Positions 1-7,536 of a stretch of 7,927 bases of DNA are shown here, one piece after another (position 1 is the stretch's first letter; each line of letters starts with the position of its first letter). The translations under genes were made by a program, and so were the position numbers. The notes beneath the pieces are model-generated. The model searched no databases and was not told where the DNA came from. It was given only the letters and a program-made list of their open reading frames with translations. Origin of the DNA: Rhodospirillales bacterium (GTDB lineage Bacteria; Pseudomonadota; Alphaproteobacteria; CACIAM-22H2); the NCBI GenBank assembly GCA_016195145.1, contig JACQAF010000211.1, positions 1 through 7,927 on the forward strand, in the 5' to 3' direction.

Positions 1-2379
1 TGGCGCGCATCGCCGCCCGCCGATCTCGTTTACGCCGCCGGATCGACCGGCAGCATGCCGGCGACTGCCGAGTTGCTGGCCGTCGTCGCCGCCCTGCCCA
101 AGGGCGCGGTAATCCTGCCCGGGCTCGATCACGATCTCGATGACGCAAGCTGGGCGGCGGCGGCGGCGGAACCGACCCATCCGCAGTACGGCCTTGCCAT
201 GCTGCTCGCGACGCTCGGGCTCGCCCGCGAAATGGTTGCGCCGTGGCCGGATGCCGTGCCGTTGCCGGCCGGCGCTGCCCGGGCGCGGTTGGTTGCCGAG
301 GCGCTGCGTCCCGCCGAGACGACCGATGCCTGGCTCCACCTGCCGCTGCCGGCCGATGCTGCTTTCGCCGGGCTTCGCCGCCTCGACTGCGCGGGCGTGC
401 AGGAAGAGGCGGGCGCCATCGCCCTCCTGCTGCGCGAGGCGCTGGAAAGCGATGGCAAGACGGCGGCGCTGGTGACGCCGGATCGCGATCTCGCCCGCCG
501 CGTTGTCGCTGAACTCGGACGCTGGAACATCACGATCGACGATTCCGCCGGCCCGCCGCTGGCGCGCACAGCGCCGGGCGGTTTTTTCCGGCTGGTGGCC
601 GAGATGATGACGGAAGAAGCCGCGCCCGTGCCGCTGCTCGCGGTTCTCAAGCATCCGCTCGCCGCTGGCGGCATGGAGCGCGGCGCTTTCCTGCGGCTCG
701 TTCGGCGGCTCGAGCGCCGCGCGTTGCGCGGCCCGCGCCCAGCACCGGGGTTCGACGGCCTCGCCCACGCCGTCGCGGCGTGTAAGGATGCGGCGCTCCT
801 GATGCCGTGGATCGAGCGTCTTGCTGCGGCCGCTGCGCCGCTGGCGGCGGCGATGACGAGACGCGAAACGCCGCTCGCTGCGATCCTCGACGCCCATGTC
901 GGCTTCGCCGAATGGTTCGCTGCGTCGGGAGAGGGGGATGCGGAAAATCCGTTATGGGCGGGCGATGCTGGCGAGGCGCTGGCCGATTTTGTCGGCGAGC
1001 TGCGTCTGGCGGCGCCGGCGCTTGGCGGTATCGACGGCAAAGGCTGGCCCGGCCTGCTCGACACGTTGCTTGCCGGCCGCGTTGTGCGGCCGCGCCGCGA
1101 GCGCCATCCGCGCCTTGCCATCTGGGGGCCGCTTGAGGCGCGGCTGCAACGCGCCGATCTGGTGATCCTCGGCGGGCTCAACGAGGGCACCTGGCCGCCC
1201 GAGCCGCAGGAAGACCCGTGGCTATCGCGGCCGATGCGCGCCACCCTCGGCCTGCCGCCGCACGAGCGGCGGATCGGTCTGTCGGCGCACGATTTCGCGC
1301 AAGGCTTCGCCGCGCCCGAGGTTGTGCTGACCCGGGCCGGCAAGGTCGAGGGCGCGCCGACGGTTCCCTCGCGCTGGCTGTTGCGTCTCGATGCGATGCT
1401 GGCCCGCGACGCCCGCTGGCACGATATCCGCCGCGCCGAATACGCCGACTGGCACCGCCGGCTCGACGCGCCGGCGATGGTGCGGCCGGTTGCCCCGCCC
1501 AGGCCTTGCCCGCCGGTTGCTGCGCGCCCGCGCGCGCTTTCGGTCACTCGGATCGAAACCTGGATCCGCGATCCCTACGCCATTTTTGCTCAGTATATTC
1601 TGAGCCTGAAGCCGCTGGAGCCGCTCGACGCCGATCCCGGCGCGCTGGAGCGCGGCGCGATGATTCACGAAGCGCTCGACCGCTTCGTGCGCGACCATCG
1701 CGCGGCGCTGCCCGGGGACGCGCTTGCCCGCCTTCTCGTCGCCGGCGAAGATGCGTTCCGCCCGTGGCTCGACCGGCCGGCGGTGCGCGCCTTCTGGTGG
1801 CCGCGTTTTTGCCGCATCGCCGAATGGTTCGTCGAGTTCGAGATTGCGCGCCGCGCCGACGGCACCCGTCCGTTGGCGACCGAAATCACCGGCAGGATGA
1901 CCGTCGCCGCGCCGGCTGGGCCGTTTGTGCTGAGCGGCAAGGCCGATCGCATCGATGCGCTGCCGGACAGGTCGCTGGCGATCATCGATTACAAGACTGG
2001 CGTGCCACCTACGGGCCCGCAGGTGACGAGCGGCCTCAGCCCGCAATTACCGCTCGAGGCGGCGATCGCGCGCGCCGGCGGTTTTCCCGGCATTGTTGCA
2101 ACGACGGTCGCCGTCCTCGCCTATATCCGCCTTAAGGGCGGCGCGCCGGTCGCCGAATACAAGGCGGTCGTGGCGGAGCGCGACGGACGCGTCTTGTCGC
2201 CCGATATGCTGGCGGCCGAAGCGGAAGCGGGCTTGCGCCGGCGGATCGCCCGCTTCGATGTTGCCGACACGCCCTATCTGTCGCGCCCGCGTCCGCAATG
2301 GCTCGCCTATGCCGGCGAGTACGATCATCTCGCCCGAGTTAGGGAATGGTCGTCCGCCTTCGGGAGGGATGGGGGATGA
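1..2379 (+). CDS. addB: AddB, helicase-nuclease subunit for double-strand break repair (5' end outside window)
   Basis: AddB partners AddA in the AddAB complex, which resects DNA double-strand ends for RecA loading in the cytoplasm. The frame is already open at base 1; codons before the ATG at 55 read VYAAGSTGS, which continues smoothly into PATAELL, a conserved AddB stretch, so that ATG is internal and the true start lies upstream. The 792 visible residues are probably about four fifths of the protein. Seen in order: LPGLDHDLDD near base 115; RADLVILGGLNEGTWP near 1153-1197; DPWLSRPMR; LSVTRIETWIRDPYAIFAQY near 1540-1594; and a C-terminal PD-(D/E)XK nuclease with RGAMIHEAL near 1653, GKADRID (Asp at 1945-1947), IIDYKTG (Asp 1987-1989, Lys 1993-1995) and the following QLPLEAAI. 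It ends in YDHLARVREWS. The C-terminus has no cysteine cluster like that of the Firmicutes AddB iron-sulfur fold, which fits the alphaproteobacterial type. The stop overlaps the addA start, indicating one operon. Confidence 0.95.
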   Translation, partial: WRASPPADLVYAAGSTGSMPATAELLAVVAALPKGAVILPGLDHDLDDASWAAAAAEPTHPQYGLAMLLATLGLAREMVAPWPDAVPLPAGAARARLVAEALRPAETTDAWLHLPLPADAAFAGLRRLDCAGVQEEAGAIALLLREALESDGKTAALVTPDRDLARRVVAELGRWNITIDDSAGPPLARTAPGGFFRLVAEMMTEEAAPVPLLAVLKHPLAAGGMERGAFLRLVRRLERRALRGPRPAPGFDGLAHAVAACKDAALLMPWIERLAAAAAPLAAAMTRRETPLAAILDAHVGFAEWFAASGEGDAENPLWAGDAGEALADFVGELRLAAPALGGIDGKGWPGLLDTLLAGRVVRPRRERHPRLAIWGPLEARLQRADLVILGGLNEGTWPPEPQEDPWLSRPMRATLGLPPHERRIGLSAHDFAQGFAAPEVVLTRAGKVEGAPTVPSRWLLRLDAMLARDARWHDIRRAEYADWHRRLDAPAMVRPVAPPRPCPPVAARPRALSVTRIETWIRDPYAIFAQYILSLKPLEPLDADPGALERGAMIHEALDRFVRDHRAALPGDALARLLVAGEDAFRPWLDRPAVRAFWWPRFCRIAEWFVEFEIARRADGTRPLATEITGRMTVAAPAGPFVLSGKADRIDALPDRSLAIIDYKTGVPPTGPQVTSGLSPQLPLEAAIARAGGFPGIVATTVAVLAYIRLKGGAPVAEYKAVVAERDGRVLSPDMLAAEAEAGLRRRIARFDVADTPYLSRPRPQWLAYAGEYDHLARVREWSSAFGRDGG
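2362..2367 (+). promoter_or_regulatory. Ribosome binding site deciding the addA start
   Basis: The purine-rich GGGAGG lies inside the last codons of addB, 8 bases before the ATG at 2376. It favours that ATG over the in-frame ATG at 2346, which would only add ten residues (MVVRLREGWG) not typical of AddA. The ATG at 2376 overlaps the addB TGA stop as ATGA, a usual sign of translational coupling. Confidence 0.7.
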
Positions 2380-5300
2380 GCGGCGCGATCATCGACGGTC
2401 CCGGCTTCGTCGAGCAACGCGCGGCGGCCGATCCGGCGGCTTCGGTCTGGGTATCGGCCAATGCCGGGGCGGGCAAAACGCGGGTGCTGATCGATCGCGT
2501 AACCCGGCTGCTGCTCGGCGGCACGCGGCCGGCGGCGATATTGTGCCTGACCTTCACCAAGGCGGCGGCGGCCGAGGTGGCCAACCGCCTGCACCGCCGG
2601 CTCGGCGAATGGTCGGTGCTGGCCAACGAGGCGCTGCGCGCCGAACTCGTCGCGCTATACGGCCGTACGATTGCCGACGACGAACTTGCCCCGGCGCGCC
2701 GCCTTTTCGCCCGCACCCTCGACGCGCCGGGGCGGCTGCGCATCCAGACCATTCACGCCTTCTGCGAATCGCTGCTCAAGCGCTTCCCCCTTGAAGCGGG
2801 CGTACCGCCGCATTTCGCCGTCGCCGACGAGGCGACCGCCGCCGAGCTGATCGTCGAGGCGCAGGAACGCCTGCTCGCCCACGCGCCGGGCGACGAACGG
2901 CTCGGCCCGGCGCTCGCCTACGTGGTCGGCGAGGTCGACGAGGGCGGCTTTCGCGACGTGCTCAACGAACTGGTCCGGGATCGTCGCCGCCTGCGTCGCC
3001 TGTTCGCCCGCTGCGGCGACGACGCGGAGCGGGCGGTTGCGGAAATGGCAATGGCGCTGCGCGTCAGGCCGGACGATACGCCGCAAACGCTGCGCGCCGA
3101 TTTCGCCGTCGCGACGCCGGCGGCCGACCTTCACCGCGCCGCCGCAGCGCTCGATCGCGGCAGCGACAAGGATGGCGCGCGTGCGAACAGCATCCGGTCT
3201 TGGCTCGATGCGGCGGACCGCGCGGCGCAGTTCGATGCGTGGTGCGGCCTCTTTCTCACTCAGAAGGGCGAACCGCGCGCGGAGCGATCCCTGATCACCA
3301 AAGCGGCGCAGAAGGCCGATCCCGGCGCGCTTGCCGTGTTGCAGGCCGAGCAGGGCCGAATCATGGCGGCGGTTGCACGGCTCAGGGCGCTGACGGTTGC
3401 GGCCAGTACCGGCGCGCTGCTGCGCCTCGGCAAGGCCTTGCTCGATCTCTACGCGGAGGAGAAAGCGGCGCGCGCGCAGCTCGATTACGACGACCTGATC
3501 CTGATCGCCGACGATCTTTTGCGCCGGCCGGGGACAGCGGCATGGGTGCTCTACAAGCTCGACGGCGGGCTCGATCATATCCTGGTCGACGGCACGATTT
3601 TCGCCGTCGGCGACGAAAAGCAGTCGATCTTCAGCTTCCAGGGCGCGGACCCGGCGGAGTTCGCCCGCATGCGCGCCCATTTCGCGGTCCGCGCCGAGGC
3701 GGCGGGCCAGCAGTTCCGGCCGCTGGGGCTCGAACGGTCGTTCCGCTCCGCCCCGGCGGTGTTGAGCGCGGTCGATGCGGTTTTTGCCCAGGCGGCGGCG
3801 CGCGAAGGCCTGACGGCGGCAGAGACCGAAATCCGCCATATCCCCGTGCGCGTCGGCGTTGCCGGCTCGGTCGAGCTATGGCCGCCGGTCGAGCCGCATG
3901 AGGAAGACCCCGGCGATCCGTGGGATGCGCCGCTTGATTACGTCGGCGCGCATAGCCCACCGGCTGAGCTCGCCCGCCGCATCGCCGCAACGGTGCGCGG
4001 CTGGCTCGATCGCAGCGAGGCTCTCGCTTCTCACAACCGGCCGATCCGGCCGGGCGACGTGATGATTCTGGTCCGCAAGCGCGATGCGTTTTTCGAGGAA
4101 ATGGTGCGGGCGTTGAAACAGGCCGATGTGCCGGTCGCCGGGGCCGACCGCATGGTGCTCGCCGAACAGATCGCGGTGATGGACCTGGTGGCGCTCGCCG
4201 CCTTTGCGTTGCTGCCCGACGACGACCTGACGCTCGCCACCGTCCTCAAGGGGCCGCTCTTCGGGCTCGACGACGACGACCTGTTCGCCCTCTGTCACGG
4301 CCGCGCCGGACGGCTATGGCCGGCCTTGCGCGCCCGGGCAGACGAGAAACCGGCATGGCGGCGCGCGGCGGACGAATTGTCGGGCCTTCTCGCCCGCGCC
4401 GATTTCATGCCGCCCTTCGAGTTTTTCGCCCATGTGCTGGCGACGGATCGCGGGCGCGAGCGATTGCTCGCCCGGCTCGGCCCCGAAGCGGGCGATCCGG
4501 TCGACGAATTCCTCGCCCTCGCTCTCGCCTATGAGCGCCAGCACCCGCCCTCGCTTCAGGGATTTCTTGCCTGGTTCGAATCGGGCGGAGCGGAAGTAAA
4601 GCGCGACCTGGAGCAAGGCCAGAACGAGGTCCGCGTGATGACCGTCCACGGGGCCAAGGGGCTGGAGGCGAATATCGTCTTTCTGCCCGACACCTGTTCG
4701 TTGCCCGACGGGCGGAACGATCAGCGTCTGCTATGGACCGGCGGCCCGTCGCCGCTTCTCCTCTGGCCGGTGCGCAAGGCAAACGACGAAGAACTGTGTG
4801 CCGAAGCGCGGGCGGCAGCGCGGGCGGCGCGGGCGCGCGAATACCGGCGGCTGCTTTATGTCGCCGCGACGCGGGCGCGCGACCGGCTTTATATCTGCGG
4901 CTGGCGAAACGCCAGCCAGTTGCCCGAGGGCGCGTGGTACGCACTGGCCGCGTCGGCGCTTGAGGGAAGCGCGGGCATTGCCCCGGTTTCCCTGCCCTGG
5001 GGCGAAACGGGGCTTCGCCTCGCCGAACCGCAAACCGTGCCGCCCGAACGCGATATCGTCATGGCGGCGGCCGCATCGGCGACGTCATTGCCCGGCTGGG
5101 CGCGCCGGCTGCCGGGGCCCGAGCCGACGCCGCCGCGCCCGCTGGTGCCGTCGACCGAGATTGCGCCCGAACCGGCAACCCGATCGCCGCTGGCCGGCGA
5201 CGCAGGCCTGCGCTTTCGGCGCGGCCGGCTGATTCACCGTCTGCTCGAATTGCTGCCCGACATCGCGCCGTCCGAGCGTCCGGCGGCGGCGGCGCGCTTT

Positions 5301-5702
5301 CTTGCCCGCGATGGGCGCGATCTTGACGCAGCGGCGCAGGCTGAGATCGCGCGCGAGACCCTGGCGGTCCTCGACGATCCGCAATTCGCCGCGCTGTTCG
5401 GGCCGGGTAGCGTCGCCGAAGCACCGGTCGTGGGACGGATCGGGGCGCGGGTTATTTCGGGGCAGGTGGACCGGCTGGTGGTGACGGCGGATGCGGTATT
5501 GATCGTCGATTACAAGACCAACCGGCCGCCGCCATCGCGCCCGGAAGACGTCGCCGAAGCCTATGTGGCGCAGATGGCGGCCTATCGCGCGGCGCTGGCG
5601 CGCATCTATACGGGTCGGCAGGTGCGTTGTGGATTGTTATGGACCGACGGTCCGCGGCTGATGGAATTGCCCGATCGATTGCTCGACCGGGTTGCGTTCT
5701 AG
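2376..5702 (+). CDS. addA: AddA, UvrD-like helicase and nuclease subunit, lacking motif II
   Basis: AddA is the 3'-5' superfamily 1 helicase motor and one of the two nucleases of the AddAB end-resection complex. With the ATG at 2376 it has 1108 residues, slightly short for an alphaproteobacterial AddA by my recollection (about 1150). Visible in order: Q motif Gln14; Walker A ANAGAGKT (Lys34); motif Ia CLTFTKAAAAEV; IQTIHAFCESLLKRFP from about residue 123; LDYDDLI; GDEKQSIFSFQGADP (motif III, Asp413, Gln416); LERSFRS (Arg457); VMTVHGAKGLEA (about 755-766, motif V); LLYVAATRARDRL (Arg833, motif VI). The C-terminal nuclease has RGRLIHRLLELLP, GQVDRL (Asp1032), IVDYKTN (Asp1045, Lys1047) and a later Gln in AQMAAYR. 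The anomaly is at residues 401-411: HILVD405 is followed at once by GTIFAV, so the DEAQDT Walker B box and its downstream linker are absent without a frameshift. ATPase and helicase activity should therefore be lost if the sequence is correct. Family identity is certain; function is doubtful. Confidence 0.95.
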   Translation: MSGAIIDGPGFVEQRAAADPAASVWVSANAGAGKTRVLIDRVTRLLLGGTRPAAILCLTFTKAAAAEVANRLHRRLGEWSVLANEALRAELVALYGRTIADDELAPARRLFARTLDAPGRLRIQTIHAFCESLLKRFPLEAGVPPHFAVADEATAAELIVEAQERLLAHAPGDERLGPALAYVVGEVDEGGFRDVLNELVRDRRRLRRLFARCGDDAERAVAEMAMALRVRPDDTPQTLRADFAVATPAADLHRAAAALDRGSDKDGARANSIRSWLDAADRAAQFDAWCGLFLTQKGEPRAERSLITKAAQKADPGALAVLQAEQGRIMAAVARLRALTVAASTGALLRLGKALLDLYAEEKAARAQLDYDDLILIADDLLRRPGTAAWVLYKLDGGLDHILVDGTIFAVGDEKQSIFSFQGADPAEFARMRAHFAVRAEAAGQQFRPLGLERSFRSAPAVLSAVDAVFAQAAAREGLTAAETEIRHIPVRVGVAGSVELWPPVEPHEEDPGDPWDAPLDYVGAHSPPAELARRIAATVRGWLDRSEALASHNRPIRPGDVMILVRKRDAFFEEMVRALKQADVPVAGADRMVLAEQIAVMDLVALAAFALLPDDDLTLATVLKGPLFGLDDDDLFALCHGRAGRLWPALRARADEKPAWRRAADELSGLLARADFMPPFEFFAHVLATDRGRERLLARLGPEAGDPVDEFLALALAYERQHPPSLQGFLAWFESGGAEVKRDLEQGQNEVRVMTVHGAKGLEANIVFLPDTCSLPDGRNDQRLLWTGGPSPLLLWPVRKANDEELCAEARAAARAARAREYRRLLYVAATRARDRLYICGWRNASQLPEGAWYALAASALEGSAGIAPVSLPWGETGLRLAEPQTVPPERDIVMAAAASATSLPGWARRLPGPEPTPPRPLVPSTEIAPEPATRSPLAGDAGLRFRRGRLIHRLLELLPDIAPSERPAAAARFLARDGRDLDAAAQAEIARETLAVLDDPQFAALFGPGSVAEAPVVGRIGARVISGQVDRLVVTADAVLIVDYKTNRPPPSRPEDVAEAYVAQMAAYRAALARIYTGRQVRCGLLWTDGPRLMELPDRLLDRVAF
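3585..3596 (+). other. Apparent in-frame deletion junction in addA removing helicase motif II
   Basis: The codons here read V-D-G-T. In relatives as I recall them, the text after LDGGLDHILVD continues EAQDT, then a linker of roughly 30 residues including an EFFAG-like stretch, before TIFAVGDEKQ. Here Asp405 and Asp413 are only eight residues apart, whereas even the compact helicase UvrD has more than twenty residues between DExx and motif III. The junction lies in GTCGACGGC, and an 8-base copy TCGACGGC also occurs 28 bases upstream at 3559-3566. Short-repeat-mediated loss is possible but not shown. Confidence 0.75.
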
Positions 5703-5798
5703 AAGCGTTCCGGATAACGAACCGCAAGGCAAGTCATTGACCGGGTTACCGGTTGGAAAGCGTGTTGCAGTGCGATGCCGATGCGGCGACGGGTTGTC

Positions 5799-5828
5799 TT
5801 GACCGTTTGCGTGACGGCCCCGTAGACT
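5799..5828 (+). promoter_or_regulatory. Candidate sigma70-type promoter of trxA
   Basis: TTGACC at 5799-5804 matches five of six bases of the -35 consensus. TAGACT at 5823-5828 matches four of six at -10, with an 18-base spacer. A start near 5835 would give a leader of about 30 bases before the trxA ATG. It sits in the only sizeable gap on this strand, and no convincing terminator separates addA from trxA, so read-through from addBA may add to trxA expression. This is called by eye only. Confidence 0.5.
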
Positions 5829-5856
5829 CCCCGCACACATCGAAACCCAGATGCAT

Positions 5857-5860
5857 GAGG
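5857..5860 (+). promoter_or_regulatory. Ribosome binding site of trxA
   Basis: GAGG lies four bases before the ATG at 5865, a rather short spacing. Two other ATGs just upstream (5851 and 5855) are out of frame with thioredoxin and are not used for this product. Confidence 0.6.
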
Positions 5861-5864
5861 GCCT

Positions 5865-6185
5865 ATGAACACCGCAAAAGTCACCGACGCCTCGTTCGAA
5901 TCCGACGTCCTTAAATCGACCGGTCCTGTGCTGGTGGATTTCTGGGCCGAGTGGTGCGGCCCGTGCAAGCAGATCGCGCCGGCGCTCGAAGAGCTGGCCA
6001 AGGACATGGCCGGCAAGGTCAAGGTCGCCAAAATCAATATCGACGAGAATCCCTCGACGCCGACCAAATACGGTGTGCGCGGGATTCCGACGCTGATGCT
6101 GTTCAAGGGCGGCCAGGTAGCGGCGACCAAGATCGGCAGCCTGCCCAAGAGCAAGCTCTATGAATGGATCCAGTCGGTGATCTGA
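5865..6185 (+). CDS. trxA: Thioredoxin
   Basis: This is a small cytoplasmic dithiol oxidoreductase that reduces disulfides in target proteins such as ribonucleotide reductase, and is itself recycled by thioredoxin reductase. The 106 residues are the normal length for a single-domain thioredoxin. The active site WCGPC is at residues 30-34 within DFWAEWCGPCK. The buried Asp25 of VLVDFW and the cis-proline Pro75 in GIPTLMLF are both present, followed by FKGGQ and a C-terminal GSLPKSKLYEWI helix typical of proteobacterial TrxA. There is no signal peptide, so it is not a periplasmic relative. It lies downstream of addA, with its own candidate promoter at 5799-5828, and ends just before a strong hairpin terminator. 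All key residues are intact and nothing is unusual about it. Its place beside addA seems to be conserved synteny rather than a functional partnership, though thioredoxin does support DNA precursor synthesis. Confidence 0.98.
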   Translation: MNTAKVTDASFESDVLKSTGPVLVDFWAEWCGPCKQIAPALEELAKDMAGKVKVAKINIDENPSTPTKYGVRGIPTLMLFKGGQVAATKIGSLPKSKLYEWIQSVI

Positions 6186-6212
6186 CGCCGCACCGGCATC
6201 GGCCATTGATCG

Positions 6213-6240
6213 AACCCCGCCCTTCACGGGCGGGGTTTTC
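6213..6240 (+). terminator. Rho-independent terminator between convergent trxA and folC
   Basis: A perfect 10-base-pair stem pairs AACCCCGCCC (6213-6222) with GGGCGGGGTT (6228-6237) across the loop TTCAC, and the tail TTTTCGTTT follows on the plus strand. It begins 27 bases after the trxA stop. On the minus strand the same hairpin starts a few bases after the folC stop (6244-6246) but is followed only by TTCG, so it may also stop folC transcripts, more weakly. Confidence 0.9.
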
Positions 6241-6243
6241 GTT

Positions 6244-7536
6244 TCAGCCGTTTTCTGCCAGCACGACCCCGGCCAGATGAAGTGAGCCGCAAATCAGCAC
6301 GCGCGGCGGCCTGTCGCCGGCGATCCGGACAAGATCGGCGAGCGCCGCGCCGAGGCCGGCCGACGGGGCAGTGTCGGCAATGCCGGCGGCGCGCGCCGCC
6401 GTGGCGAGCGGTTCGGCGGCGAAGGATAGCGGCTCGTTGGGGATAACGAGCGTGCGTACGCGCCGGATATGCGGGCGGAGATGGGCAAGAAATTTCTCCG
6501 GCGACTTGGTTGTGAGCATCCCGAACACGAGGTCGAGGGACCGGCCGTCATCGAGCCCGCGTGCCCAGTCGGCGAGAATTTCGGCCGCGCTTTCGTTATG
6601 GCCGCCGTCGAGATATAGCTCGACCCCGGGCGGCAGCAATTCGACAAGCGGCCCCTTGGTCAGGCGTTGCAGGCGCGCCGGCCACTCGACGCGCTGCAAG
6701 CCTTCGCGCCGATGCCCGTCCTCGATCCTGAACCCCGGCAGATGTTCGCTGACCGCAATGGCGACGCCCGCATTGTCGATCTGGTGGCGGCCGGCGAGTG
6801 CGGGCAACGGCAGGTCGAGCCGGCGAAGCCCCTCATAGCGCATGCCTTCGGGGCCGGGGGCGCTCCGCCATTCGCGGCCGTGGCGGAACAGCGGCGCATC
6901 GATCCCGGCCGCGCGCCGATCGATCGCCGCCGCCGCCTCCGGCGGCTGCGGCCCGATCGCCGCCGGCACATGGCGTTTGAGAATCCCGGCCTTCTCGCCG
7001 GCGATGATGGCGAGCGTATCGCCGAGATGCTGCATGTGGTCGAACGAGATCGACGTGATCGCCGTCGCCGCCGGACGGGCGACAAGGTTGGTTGCATCGA
7101 GCCGCCCGCCCATGCCGGTTTCGAGCAGGACGAGATCGGCCGGATGGCGGGCGAAGGCGAGAAAGGCGGCGGCGGTGGTGATCTCGAAAAACGTCACCGG
7201 CCGGCCGGCGTTGATCCGCTCGACCTCTTCAAGAAGGGCGGCGAGCGGTTCGTCCTCGATCAGCGCGCCGGCGAGGCGGATACGCTCGTTGAAGCGCACG
7301 AGATGGGGCGAGATATAGACATGCGTCCGGTAGCCGGCCGCCTCGGCCATGGCGCGTAGATAGGCGACGACCGATCCCTTGCCGTTGGTGCCGGCGACAT
7401 GGATGACCGGCGGCAGGCGGTTTTGCGGATCGCCGAGATCGGCCATCAGCCGCCGCACCCGGTCGAGCGAAAGGTCGATCGCCTTCGGGTGGAGGGCGGT
7501 CAGCCGGGCGAGGATCGGGTCGGGGTTCAGCGTTAT
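6244..7536 (-). CDS. folC: Bifunctional folylpolyglutamate synthase / dihydrofolate synthase, non-standard start likely
   Basis: FolC adds glutamate to dihydropteroate and to folates using ATP, an essential cytoplasmic step of folate synthesis. Counting from the proposed start there are 430 residues: IDLSLDRV near residues 20-27, a Mur-ligase-type P-loop VAGTNGKGS (Lys53), SPHLVRFNERIR, FFEITTAAAF, LLETGMGGRLDATN, SFDHMQHLG, GEKAGILKR (carbamylated-lysine region), GRHQIDNAGVA, YLDGGHNESA and ICGSLHLAG. The first ordinary start codon in frame is GTG at 7458 (404 residues), but it has no visible ribosome binding site. The codons upstream of it read PDPILARLTALHPKAIDLSLDR, a good match to normal FolC N-termini. 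I therefore place the start at ATA (7536-7534), overlapping the accD stop, with GGAG four bases upstream; ACG at 7533 or CTG at 7530 are alternatives. Identity is secure and the start is uncertain. It is probably co-transcribed with accD, a linkage also found in E. coli. Confidence 0.9.
   Translation of the reverse strand: MTLNPDPILARLTALHPKAIDLSLDRVRRLMADLGDPQNRLPPVIHVAGTNGKGSVVAYLRAMAEAAGYRTHVYISPHLVRFNERIRLAGALIEDEPLAALLEEVERINAGRPVTFFEITTAAAFLAFARHPADLVLLETGMGGRLDATNLVARPAATAITSISFDHMQHLGDTLAIIAGEKAGILKRHVPAAIGPQPPEAAAAIDRRAAGIDAPLFRHGREWRSAPGPEGMRYEGLRRLDLPLPALAGRHQIDNAGVAIAVSEHLPGFRIEDGHRREGLQRVEWPARLQRLTKGPLVELLPPGVELYLDGGHNESAAEILADWARGLDDGRSLDLVFGMLTTKSPEKFLAHLRPHIRRVRTLVIPNEPLSFAAEPLATAARAAGIADTAPSAGLGAALADLVRIAGDRPPRVLICGSLHLAGVVLAENG

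Noticed and set aside
55..57. ATG at 55 as the addB start
   Set aside because: Codons before it continue a conserved AddB stretch (AAGSTGS) and the frame is open to the window edge, so it is an internal methionine.
152..166. Short run of GCG repeats in addB
   Set aside because: It is only about five repeats encoding a poly-alanine stretch, which is ordinary in a gene of this composition and gives no evidence of phase variation.
129..1547. Long minus-strand open frame opposite addB
   Set aside because: It is rich in Arg, Ser and Ala with no recognisable motif, as expected for the antisense frame of GC-rich coding DNA; addB is clearly the real gene.
2346..2375. Alternative in-frame ATG at 2346 as the addA start
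   Set aside because: It adds ten residues unlike AddA N-termini, lies deeper inside addB, and has a poorer upstream purine motif than the ATG at 2376.
2655..3839. Long minus-strand open frame opposite addA
   Set aside because: It has Arg/Ala/Gly-rich composition and no domain, and it lies fully within the strongly conserved addA coding sequence.
5740..5753. Inverted repeat ACCGG-GTTA-CCGGT as a terminator of addA
   Set aside because: The stem is only five base pairs and no T-rich tail follows.
6667..7359. Plus-strand open frame opposite folC
   Set aside because: It is antisense to conserved FolC motifs, has low-complexity composition and has no supporting start context.
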